Source: Desulfotomaculum sp.
GTDB taxonomy: Bacteria; Bacillota; Desulfotomaculia; Desulfotomaculales; Nap2-2B
DNA: 8,211 nucleotides
Assembly (NCBI GenBank): GCA_003457075.1
Contig: DMIY01000127.1
Span: forward strand, 1-8,211
Reading direction: 5' to 3'
Shown here in pieces: positions 1 through 6,017 of this stretch. A program made the translations under genes and the position numbers. Position 1 is the first letter of the stretch, and each line of letters begins with the position of its first letter. The notes under the pieces were generated by a model that was not told the DNA's origin, searched no databases, and saw nothing but the letters and a program-made list of their open reading frames with translations.

Positions 1-981
1 AACTTACGCCTGGCTCTGGAATGTGGGGCCGTTCACCAGATAACAACCGACCTGGCGCAGGCCGTGGTTAATGCAGACCTGGTGATCCTGGCTACTCACA
101 TAAAAGCGAGCCGGGAGTTGCTGCGCGAAATTTTGCCCTGGTTGTCTCCGCAGACTGTAGTTACCGATGTCGGCAGCGCCAAGATTGAAATAATCAACTT
201 TGCCGGCCAATTAATGCCTCCGGATATATTTTTTGTCGGCGGTCATCCTATGGCTGGTTCTGAACGGCAGGGAATAAAAGGTGCTGATCCCTATCTTTTT
301 GAAAACGCCTTTTATATTCTCACTCCACTGCCTAACACCCCACCGTGGGTTTTGGGTAAAGTAAGAGCCATGGTAGAAGGCATTGGAGCACGGGTAATAG
401 AAATGATTCCCGAAGAACACGACCGTGCTGTAGCGGCACTCAGCCATTTACCGCACATGGTAGCTGTTGCCCTGGTTAATTCCCTGGCTTCCATGCCGGA
501 GGGAGAAAAATTTCTGCCATTAGCGGCAGGCGGTTTTCGGGACACCACGCGCATTGCTATGAGCAACCCCCAGATGTGGCGGGATATTTTTCTTTCTAAT
601 AGCGATTTATTGCTGGCCATGGCCAGAGTTTTCCGGCAGCAGCTTGATTTATTGGAAAGCGCAGTGGCATGTGGAGATGAGCAGGGTATTTTGGATTTTT
701 TGACGGCGGCAAAAGAAGTGCGCCTGCATCTTCCGGCGAAAACGAAGGGTTATTTACCCTTGCTTTTTGAAATTTTGATTACAGTTCCTGATCTTCCCGG
801 TTCTATTGCGGATGTGGCCGGGAGGCTGGGCCGGGAAGGAATAAATATCGCCGACATAGAAATCTTAAGGGTAAGAGAAGGTGAGGGGGGAAGCATCCGC
901 CTGGCATTTGCTGCTGAAAAAGAACAGGAAGCGGCAGTTAAGGCGCTGCGCAGTGCAGATGTGCAGGTAGTGAAGCGGTGA
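1..981 (+). CDS. tyrA: Prephenate dehydrogenase with C-terminal ACT domain (5'-truncated by window edge)
   Basis: Catalyses NAD-dependent oxidative decarboxylation of prephenate to 4-hydroxyphenylpyruvate in tyrosine biosynthesis, in the cytoplasm. The frame is open from base 1, and 326 residues are visible. The N-terminal Rossmann GxGxxG motif is absent, so about 35-45 residues lie upstream; the GTG at 64 is an internal valine, not the start. Visible family motifs are ADLVILAT (end of the nucleotide-binding half), DVGSAK, GGHPMAGSE near visible residues 80-88, the EEHDRAVAALSHLPH helix with the catalytic-type histidine near residue 148, and GGFRDTTRIA near 178-186. The last ~73 residues (VPDLPGSIADVAGRLGREGI) form an ACT domain, which in this family usually senses tyrosine. 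The usual TP after LA is TH here. The gene is followed after 4 nt by aroA, its pathway neighbour, and the two are probably cotranscribed. The family call is secure; tyrosine feedback is inferred from the ACT domain. Confidence 0.95.
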   Translation, partial: NLRLALECGAVHQITTDLAQAVVNADLVILATHIKASRELLREILPWLSPQTVVTDVGSAKIEIINFAGQLMPPDIFFVGGHPMAGSERQGIKGADPYLFENAFYILTPLPNTPPWVLGKVRAMVEGIGARVIEMIPEEHDRAVAALSHLPHMVAVALVNSLASMPEGEKFLPLAAGGFRDTTRIAMSNPQMWRDIFLSNSDLLLAMARVFRQQLDLLESAVACGDEQGILDFLTAAKEVRLHLPAKTKGYLPLLFEILITVPDLPGSIADVAGRLGREGINIADIEILRVREGEGGSIRLAFAAEKEQEAAVKALRSADVQVVKR

Positions 982-982
982 T
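977..982 (+). promoter_or_regulatory. aroA ribosome binding site containing the tyrA stop codon
   Basis: GGTGAT matches the 3' half of the extended Shine-Dalgarno (AGGAGGTGATC) that pairs with the 16S rRNA tail. If aligned to that consensus, the spacing to the aroA ATG at 986 equals 7 nt from the AGGAGG core, which is optimal. The tyrA TGA (979-981) lies inside it, so a ribosome ending tyrA sits on the aroA initiation site. This suggests translational coupling. There is no better Shine-Dalgarno nearby. Confidence 0.6.
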
Positions 983-985
983 TAC

Positions 986-2278
986 ATGGAATTTCGAATT
1001 ACTCCTCCCGGGGGCTTGTGCGGAACCGTGCGCGTTCCTGGTGATAAATCCATTTCACACCGGGCAGTAATGCTTGGCGCGCTGGCCCAGGGAGATACGT
1101 ACATAGAAAACTTTCTGGCGGGAGCAGATTGCCTGGCTACCATTCGTTGCTTCCGGGCCTTGGGAGTGAAGTTTAACGGTCCTACCGGGGAAGGTATCCT
1201 GGTGGCGCGTGGACGCGGCCCGCAGGCTTTGCAGGAACCAACACGTGTCCTTAACGCGTCCAATTCGGGCACCACCATGCGCCTGCTTTTAGGTATTTTA
1301 TCCGGGCTGCCATTTTTCAGTGTGCTTACGGGGGATGCCTCCCTTCGTCGCCGGCCTATGGGGAGGATTACCGGCCCTCTTCGTCAGATGGGCGCGCAAA
1401 TCTGGGGGCGTCAAGAAGGGAACCTTGCTCCTCTGGCTGTCCGGGGAGGAAATATTAATGCTCTTCAGTATACGCCGCCGGTAGCCAGCGCCCAGGTAAA
1501 GTCAGCTATCCTGCTGGCCGGCCTGCTTGCTGAGGGCGAGACTATGGTTACTGAACCTCTTTCTTCCCGCGATCATACTGAACGCATGTTGAAACTCTTT
1601 GGAGCCCGGTTAGAAATAACGGGTAACACTATCCGGATTCGTGGTAAGCAGCGCCTGGAAGGGCAAAGGGTAATTGTACCCGGTGATATTTCTTCGGCAG
1701 CTTTTCTGCTGGTAGCAGGAGCAACGGTTCCGGGTTCGGATATTACGGTGACAGAGGTGGGTATAAATCCAACTCGTTCCGGCATTCTGGAAGTATTAAA
1801 GCAAATGGGCGCGGAACTTACGATATTTAACCAGCGCGAGGTAAGCGGAGAGCCGGTAGCTGATATCCGGGTAAAATACTCGCCGCTAAAAGGAATTTCG
1901 ATCAGTGGAGAACTTATTCCCCGGCTTATTGATGAAATACCGGTTCTGGCCGTAGCAGGCGCTGTTGCCGAAGGCCGGACTGTGGTACGGGATGCTGCCG
2001 AGTTAAAGGTCAAGGAAAGCAACCGGATTGCTGTTATAATAAAGGAGTTGCGTAAATTTAACGTGGCTATAGAAGAACTTTCCGACGGCCTGGTGGTGTA
2101 CGGGGGACGTCCCCTGCAGGCCGCTTTTTGCCGGAGCCACAAGGATCACCGGATTGCCATGGCGATGACGGTTGCCGGTTTTCTCGCTTCGGGTCAAACA
2201 GTGATTGAAGATGCGGATTGCGTGGCGGTTTCTTTCCCCGGTTTTTTCAGTATATTAAATTCTTTACGGGTAGAATAA
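986..2278 (+). CDS. aroA: 3-phosphoshikimate 1-carboxyvinyltransferase (EPSP synthase)
   Basis: Transfers enolpyruvate from PEP to shikimate-3-phosphate, the sixth step of the shikimate pathway, in the cytoplasm. The protein has 430 residues, the full length expected for this two-domain family. Visible motifs in order are PGDKSISHR (18-26, substrate phosphate binding), NSGTTMR (93-99, PEP site loop), GDASLRRRPMGR (116-127), SAQVK (168-172), RDHTE (195-199), NPTR (261-264), DEIPVL with the catalytic-type Asp316, KVKESNR (341-347) and SHKDHR (384-389). The combination GDKS, SAQ-x-K, R-x-HTE and N-x-TR is the signature set described for class II EPSP synthases, the group that includes Bacillus and Staphylococcus enzymes. 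Gly95 in NSGTT is retained, whereas the strongly glyphosate-tolerant CP4 enzyme has Ala there, so tolerance cannot be read from the sequence. The ATG at 986 is chosen because the protein begins just before the conserved PGDKS region and because of the coupled ribosome binding site. The gene lies between tyrA and cmk. Confidence 0.98.
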   Translation: MEFRITPPGGLCGTVRVPGDKSISHRAVMLGALAQGDTYIENFLAGADCLATIRCFRALGVKFNGPTGEGILVARGRGPQALQEPTRVLNASNSGTTMRLLLGILSGLPFFSVLTGDASLRRRPMGRITGPLRQMGAQIWGRQEGNLAPLAVRGGNINALQYTPPVASAQVKSAILLAGLLAEGETMVTEPLSSRDHTERMLKLFGARLEITGNTIRIRGKQRLEGQRVIVPGDISSAAFLLVAGATVPGSDITVTEVGINPTRSGILEVLKQMGAELTIFNQREVSGEPVADIRVKYSPLKGISISGELIPRLIDEIPVLAVAGAVAEGRTVVRDAAELKVKESNRIAVIIKELRKFNVAIEELSDGLVVYGGRPLQAAFCRSHKDHRIAMAMTVAGFLASGQTVIEDADCVAVSFPGFFSILNSLRVE

Positions 2279-2310
2279 TACATTTAAAAAAATTTTAAAG
2301 CCCATAAGGG

Positions 2311-2339
2311 ATAACAATAATTAAATTTTACGATAAAAT
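2311..2339 (+). promoter_or_regulatory. Candidate sigma-A promoter for the cmk cluster (weak)
   Basis: ATAACA (2311-2316) and TAAAAT (2334-2339) match the -35 and -10 boxes in 4 and 5 of 6 positions, with an ideal 17-nt spacer. A second, poorer pair is TTGTTA (2364-2369) and TATAAG (2385-2390), with only 15 nt between. The surrounding 143-nt spacer is much richer in A+T than the genes, so chance matches are likely. No convincing terminator follows aroA, so read-through from tyrA-aroA is also possible. Confidence 0.3.
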
Positions 2340-2377
2340 ACTTAATACAGACAGGAAACTGATTTGTTATGTCGAAA

Positions 2378-2394
2378 AACACATTATAAGTGTT
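2378..2394. repeat. Inverted repeat AACAC-N7-GTGTT upstream of cmk
   Basis: A perfect 5-bp dyad with a 7-nt centre (ATTATAA) lies just upstream of the cmk ribosome binding site and covers the second candidate -10 box (TATAAG, 2385-2390). It could be an operator half-site pair or a small hairpin in the leader. It is short and in AT-rich DNA, so it may be chance. Confidence 0.25.
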
Positions 2395-2421
2395 AATATA
2401 TAAGGAGCGAGGCTATGGTGG

Positions 2422-3093
2422 ATGCCTTTTTGTATAGCCATTGACGGTCCGGCGGGGGCTGGTAAAAGTACCGTAGCAAAGTTGTTAGCCCAACAATTGG
2501 GTTATTTATACGTCGATACTGGAGCAATGTACAGGGCTGTTACACTTAAGGCCCTACTGCGGGGGGTTGACCTGGCAGATGAAGGGGCGCTGTCTGATCT
2601 GGCAGTTTCAACGAGGATTGACTTGACTACCGGCTCAAATGAAATTACTCGTGTTTTTTTGGAGAGAGAAGATGTTACTTCTGCAATTAGGGCGCCGGAA
2701 GTATCGCGAAGTGTTTCTATTGTAGCCCGTGCGCCTGGTGTAAGAGCAGCACTGGTAGATCGGCAAAAACGGTTGGCTGGCTTATGTGATGTAGTGATGG
2801 AAGGACGTGATGTGGGCACGGTAGTAGCGCCGGAAGCTCAGGTGAAGATTTTTCTTACTGCTTCTGTGGAGGAACGTGCCCGGAGACGCCAGGCAGATTC
2901 AACTGCCCGGGGTTATCAGGTATCGTTAGAAAATACAGTAGAAGAAATTGAAGAACGTGATCGATTGGACAGTTCCCGCCTGCTGGCTCCTTTAGTTCCG
3001 GCTCCTGATGCCCGGGTAATTGACTGTTCCCGGATGAATGCTCAACAGGTGGTGGAATTGATTTTAGAGTTGGTCAGGAGGAGCAGGGGATAA
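2422..3093 (+). CDS. cmk: Cytidylate (CMP) kinase
   Basis: Phosphorylates CMP/dCMP to the diphosphate using ATP, in the cytoplasm, supplying CDP for nucleotide and phospholipid synthesis. The 223-residue length is typical. The P-loop GPAGAGKST occupies residues 9-17, DTGAMYRA 32-39 (substrate binding), EGRDVGTVV 127-135 (characteristic CMP-kinase motif), the arginine-rich lid is near 152-157 (RARRRQ), and RDRLDSSR is near 179-186. ATG 2422 is the only possible start, because an in-frame stop occurs at 2401 and no other start codon lies between. Its best-placed Shine-Dalgarno is GAGG (2409-2412, 9 nt away). A stronger AAGGAG (2402-2407) is better placed for an out-of-frame ATG at 2415. The stop codon overlaps the plsC start by one base (TAATG). 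The family call is secure. Confidence 0.97.
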   Translation: MPFCIAIDGPAGAGKSTVAKLLAQQLGYLYVDTGAMYRAVTLKALLRGVDLADEGALSDLAVSTRIDLTTGSNEITRVFLEREDVTSAIRAPEVSRSVSIVARAPGVRAALVDRQKRLAGLCDVVMEGRDVGTVVAPEAQVKIFLTASVEERARRRQADSTARGYQVSLENTVEEIEERDRLDSSRLLAPLVPAPDARVIDCSRMNAQQVVELILELVRRSRG

Positions 3094-3677
3094 TGTTTTA
3101 CTGGTTTTACCTGTTGCTTGGCCGGGTTGTTCTTTTGTTGCGCCGGTGGAAAGTGCATGGAGGGGAAAACATTCCTGGGCATGGCGGGCTGCTGGTAGTA
3201 AGCAATCATGTAAGTTACTGGGACCCTGTAGCCGTGGGATGTGCTTTTAAGCGCAGGATCCACTTTATGGCTAAGGCCGAACTTTTTGCCGTACCGGTTC
3301 TTGGCTCAATAATTTCTGCTTGTGGCGCTTTTCCTGTGCATCGCGGGGGTACTAATCGGAAGGCAGTGCAGAGGGCGCTGCAACTTCTCCGGCAGGGGCA
3401 GGTAATAGGTATCTTCCCTGAAGGAACCAGAAGCCACACGAATGAATTACTGGATCCCCATCTAGGGGCGGCCATGCTGGCTTTGCACGGAGAGGTCCCC
3501 GTACTGCCGGTTGCAGTGATTTGTACCCGGGGAGTGCTTGGCAAGGTGAATGTGGTTATCGGTAAACCTTTGGTATTTGCCAGGCCGCAGTCACGAAAAG
3601 ATTTGAAGGAAAACTACAGGGCAATAAGTATTGCTATTATGAAGGAGATTGCCAGGTTAATAAATAAAGAGCGGTGA
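3093..3677 (+). CDS. plsC: 1-acyl-sn-glycerol-3-phosphate acyltransferase (PlsC family)
   Basis: Acylates lysophosphatidic acid at the sn-2 position to give phosphatidic acid, at the inner face of the cytoplasmic membrane. The protein has 194 residues, which is usual for compact Firmicute PlsC. The catalytic NHxxxxD motif appears as NHVSYWD (38-44). A second block contains GAFPVHR (78-84), the substrate-binding FPEGTRS lies at 108-114, and VLPVAV at 137-142. An N-terminal hydrophobic stretch (residues 2-17) probably anchors it in the membrane. A strong AGGAGGAG (3076-3083) lies 9 nt before the ATG, and the start overlaps the cmk stop as TAATG, so translation is probably coupled. The pairing with cmk is sensible because CTP/CDP feeds phospholipid head-group synthesis, though this link is inferred. 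Close relatives of the fold use other acyl acceptors, so the exact substrate is not proven. Confidence 0.93.
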   Translation: MFYWFYLLLGRVVLLLRRWKVHGGENIPGHGGLLVVSNHVSYWDPVAVGCAFKRRIHFMAKAELFAVPVLGSIISACGAFPVHRGGTNRKAVQRALQLLRQGQVIGIFPEGTRSHTNELLDPHLGAAMLALHGEVPVLPVAVICTRGVLGKVNVVIGKPLVFARPQSRKDLKENYRAISIAIMKEIARLINKER

Positions 3678-3679
3678 TC
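3673..3679 (+). promoter_or_regulatory. ispH ribosome binding site containing the plsC stop codon
   Basis: GGTGATC is fully complementary to the GATCACC part of the 16S rRNA tail and includes the plsC TGA (3675-3677). Aligned to the AGGAGG core, the distance to the GTG start at 3682 is 7 nt. The arrangement is the same as at the tyrA/aroA junction, including the preceding AGC. It supports GTG 3682 as the start and suggests coupled translation. Confidence 0.6.
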
Positions 3680-3681
3680 TT

Positions 3682-5877
3682 GTGGAAGTCAAGTTAGCCA
3701 GGAGTGCCGGTTTTTGCTTTGGTGTAACCCGGGCGGTGGAATTAGCCCGGGCTGCAGTGAAAGAAAGGGATTGCGTTTACACTCTGGGTCCCTTGATTCA
3801 TAATTCCCAGGTAGTAGAAAAACTGGCCGGGGCAGGAATAAAAGACATTAAGGAAATAGGGTATGTTTTTCCTGAATCAACAGTAATTATTCCTGCTCAC
3901 GGAGTAGGGCCGGATGTAATGGCCCGGTTGACTGAATTAAAGGTACAGGTTGTTGATGCTACCTGCCCTTTTGTGCGCAGGGCGCAGGATCTGGCCGGTG
4001 AGCTGGGCGCACAGGGAATGCAGGTAGTGATTGTGGGTGATCAAGAACACCCGGAAGTAAAGGGTATAATGGGCTGTGCTGGTGAGCGGGCTGTGGTGGT
4101 GGAAGGTCAGAATCAGGCCGAATTGTTGCCTTCCGTGCCGGAAGCGGCCGTGTTGGCCCAGACTACACAGCCGTTGGCCAATTTTCAGGCGGTAATAGAT
4201 GTTCTGCAGGGTAAAACGGATTGCCTCAAAGTGTATAATACCATCTGTCATGCTACTGGTCTACGGCAACAGGCTGCTTTGGAGCTTGCTCGGATCGTTG
4301 AGGTTATGGTGGTGGTAGGTGGCTCTAAAAGCGCCAATACCGGGAGGCTGGCCGAGTTGGGCCGGAGCGCAGGTATACCTGCCTATCATGTTGAAACTGC
4401 CGGGGAACTGAAAGCAGAATGGTTTTCCGGAGTCAGGGTAGCCGGGCTGACGGCAGGAGCATCTACACCGGACTGGATTATAGAGGAGGTTCAAAGACGG
4501 ATGAAGGAGTTGGGCAAAGTGATGACTATGGAAGAAGGCAAAGAAGAAGCCAATGGTATTGGAGAAGAGGTAGGGGAAGACAAGAACACCGTTTGGGGGG
4601 GAAAGGCTGGTATTTCTCCTGCAGAGGAAAAGGAGCTTGAAGAAGCCGGCCTGCCAAGTTTTGAACCAGAAATGACGGGGAACGGTGTTCCCGGTGCGGA
4701 ACAGGAAGTGCCGGAAGCAGTTTCTGAAGATGAAATGAAGGAAGCTGTAGAAGTACGGTCCTTAAGTCCAGGACAAATTGTTAAGGGTATAGTAGTTCAA
4801 ATAGGTGTCGATGAGATTTTAGTAGATGTGGGATCTAAATCGGAGGGGGTTATTTCTTCACGGGAACTCTCTGCTTATGAAGTTGCTTCTCCCCAGGATG
4901 TGGTTGCCATGGGGGATGAAATAGAAGTTGCCGTAGTAAAAGTGGAGGACGATGAAGGCAGACTGGTTCTTTCCAAGGCCAGGGCCGATGCGGAAAAGGC
5001 CTGGAAGAACTTGCAAAGGCATATGGAGAATGGCGATCCTGTTGAGGGTGTTGTGCGTGAAGTAATTAAGGGAGGATTGCTTATAGACGTGGGCCTGCGG
5101 GCTTTTATGCCTGCTTCGCTGGTAGAGCGGGGTTATGTGGATGATTTGAACAAGTATGTGGGGGCGCCTTTAATGGCTAAGGTTATTGAATTGAACCGGG
5201 CCCGCAGAAAGGTAATTCTTTCGCGCAAGGTTCTCCTTGAAGAAGAAAGGGTTCTCCAGCGAAAAGAAATTCTGGATGGCCTGGTAGAAGGTCAGGTAGT
5301 GCAGGGAGTTGTCCGGCGTCTCACCAACTTTGGAGCTTTTGTAGATATTGGAGGATTGGACGGGTTGTTGCATATTTCAGAAATGGCCTGGTACCGCGTC
5401 AACCATCCTTCTGATGTGTTGAGTGTGGGTGACGAAATAGAGGTAAAAATACTTCAGCTTGACCGGGAGAGCGAGAAAATTTCTTTGAGCTTGAAGCAGG
5501 TGCTGCCTGATCCTTGGGATAGGGTGGTTGACAATTATCCTGTAGGAAATACGGTACAGGCAAAAGTTGTGCGGTTGGCCCCCTTTGGCGCTTTTGTGCA
5601 GTTGGAGCCGGGCGTAGAAGGATTGGTCCATATCTCGCACCTGGCAGAACATCATGTGGCCTCTACTGATGAAGTGGTGCGTGAAGGAGAAGAAGTAGAG
5701 GTAAAGGTGTTGAGTGTAGAACCTGGTGAAAAACGTATCCGCCTTTCTATCCGGGAGGCTAAACGCGAGACGCGCAGGCCGGAGAATCCGCAACCAGGCA
5801 CTCAAGAAAATAACGGCAATGTTACTATTGGTGAAATGGTGGGCGACATATTCGAAAACAAGCAACGAGACGATTAA
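3682..5877 (+). CDS. ispH: Bifunctional IspH (HMBPP reductase) - ribosomal protein S1 fusion
   Basis: The 731-residue product joins two normally separate proteins. Residues 1-~280 are IspH, which reduces HMBPP to IPP and DMAPP, the last step of the MEP isoprenoid pathway. The three [4Fe-4S] cysteines are Cys12 (GFCFGV), Cys95 (DATCPFV) and Cys189 (NTICHATG). Active-site residues His40, His73, His123, Glu125 and the SAN/STPDWIIEEV region are present. Residues ~284-358 are an acidic, low-complexity linker. Four S1 RNA-binding domains follow (about 363-434, 452-516, 535-605 and 621-692), the last two carrying FGAFV and GL(L/V)HIS motifs. A hydrophilic tail with TIGEMVGDIF ends the protein. Fusions of this kind are known in Clostridia. 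The reading frame is intact and no key residue is missing. The gene follows plsC by 4 nt and is followed by a terminator. A strong internal Shine-Dalgarno and ATG (4501) at the junction may also yield S1 alone. The function of the fused S1 part in translation is inferred. Confidence 0.97.
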   Translation: MEVKLARSAGFCFGVTRAVELARAAVKERDCVYTLGPLIHNSQVVEKLAGAGIKDIKEIGYVFPESTVIIPAHGVGPDVMARLTELKVQVVDATCPFVRRAQDLAGELGAQGMQVVIVGDQEHPEVKGIMGCAGERAVVVEGQNQAELLPSVPEAAVLAQTTQPLANFQAVIDVLQGKTDCLKVYNTICHATGLRQQAALELARIVEVMVVVGGSKSANTGRLAELGRSAGIPAYHVETAGELKAEWFSGVRVAGLTAGASTPDWIIEEVQRRMKELGKVMTMEEGKEEANGIGEEVGEDKNTVWGGKAGISPAEEKELEEAGLPSFEPEMTGNGVPGAEQEVPEAVSEDEMKEAVEVRSLSPGQIVKGIVVQIGVDEILVDVGSKSEGVISSRELSAYEVASPQDVVAMGDEIEVAVVKVEDDEGRLVLSKARADAEKAWKNLQRHMENGDPVEGVVREVIKGGLLIDVGLRAFMPASLVERGYVDDLNKYVGAPLMAKVIELNRARRKVILSRKVLLEEERVLQRKEILDGLVEGQVVQGVVRRLTNFGAFVDIGGLDGLLHISEMAWYRVNHPSDVLSVGDEIEVKILQLDRESEKISLSLKQVLPDPWDRVVDNYPVGNTVQAKVVRLAPFGAFVQLEPGVEGLVHISHLAEHHVASTDEVVREGEEVEVKVLSVEPGEKRIRLSIREAKRETRRPENPQPGTQENNGNVTIGEMVGDIFENKQRDD
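4484..4490 (+). promoter_or_regulatory. Candidate internal ribosome binding site for free S1 protein
   Basis: AGGAGGT, a perfect consensus Shine-Dalgarno, lies 10 nt before an in-frame ATG at 4501 (Met274), exactly where the IspH domain ends (after WIIEEVQRR). A second AAGGAG (4504-4509) is followed 9 and 12 nt later by in-frame GTG 4519 and ATG 4522. Initiation here would give a ~458-residue protein with the acidic linker and all four S1 domains. The GAGGAGGTT bases also encode conserved Glu-Glu-Val, so the match may be partly accidental. Confidence 0.4.
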
Positions 5878-5930
5878 AAGGTAAAAATAAATTTAACCTT
5901 GAAAACTTGTGACCCCTGGAAAAGACTGAG

Positions 5931-5955
5931 CGGCCTCTTAAAGGGCCGTTTTTTT
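5931..5955 (+). terminator. Rho-independent terminator after ispH-rpsA
   Basis: CGGCC (5931-5935) pairs with GGCCG (5944-5948), with a further possible T-G pair inside and a short TCTTAAAG loop. Seven T residues follow at once (5949-5955). It lies 54 nt after the stop codon of the fusion gene and separates the cmk-plsC-ispH cluster from the next unit. Confidence 0.9.
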
Positions 5956-5985
5956 GTATATTTTACGGTTTTGAAGGGCAGTCTA
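5956..5985 (+). promoter_or_regulatory. Candidate forespore-type (sigma-F/sigma-G) promoter for the DUF1614-spoIIP unit
   Basis: GTATA (5956-5960) fits the -35 of both forespore sigma factors. Fifteen nt later GGGCAGTCT (5976-5984) matches the best-conserved G-G, A and T of a sigma-F -10. With an 18-nt spacer, CAGTCTA (5979-5985) matches the sigma-G -10 CATNNTA in all but one defined base. A vegetative alternative is TTTACG (5962-5967), 16 nt, TAAAAT (5984-5989). The start point would fall about 10 nt before the Shine-Dalgarno at 6001. The motifs are short, so the assignment is tentative. Confidence 0.35.
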
Positions 5986-6017
5986 AAATTAGATTTTTAG
6001 AGGGAGGTAAAGAAAAG

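Noticed and set aside
64..981. GTG 64 as the true start of tyrA
   Set aside because: The frame is open to base 1 and codes for plausible Rossmann-fold sequence upstream, so the gene is cut by the window edge rather than starting here.
1573..2142. Long minus-strand open frame of 189 codons inside aroA
   Set aside because: It lies wholly antisense to an unmistakable aroA, is rich in Ser, Thr, Arg and Pro as expected of a shadow frame, and has no recognisable domain.
2283..2299. TTTAAAA-AAA-TTTTAAA hairpin as a terminator for aroA
   Set aside because: The stem is entirely A-T with a 3-nt loop and has no following T run, so it would not terminate transcription reliably.
2309..2318. GGATAACAAT, resembling half of the lac operator
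   Set aside because: Only a 10-nt half-site similarity in AT-rich DNA, with no matching second half and no related genes.
5377..5865. Minus-strand open frame of 162 codons inside the S1 region
   Set aside because: It is antisense to conserved S1 domains, with a composition typical of reversed coding sequence and no family motif.
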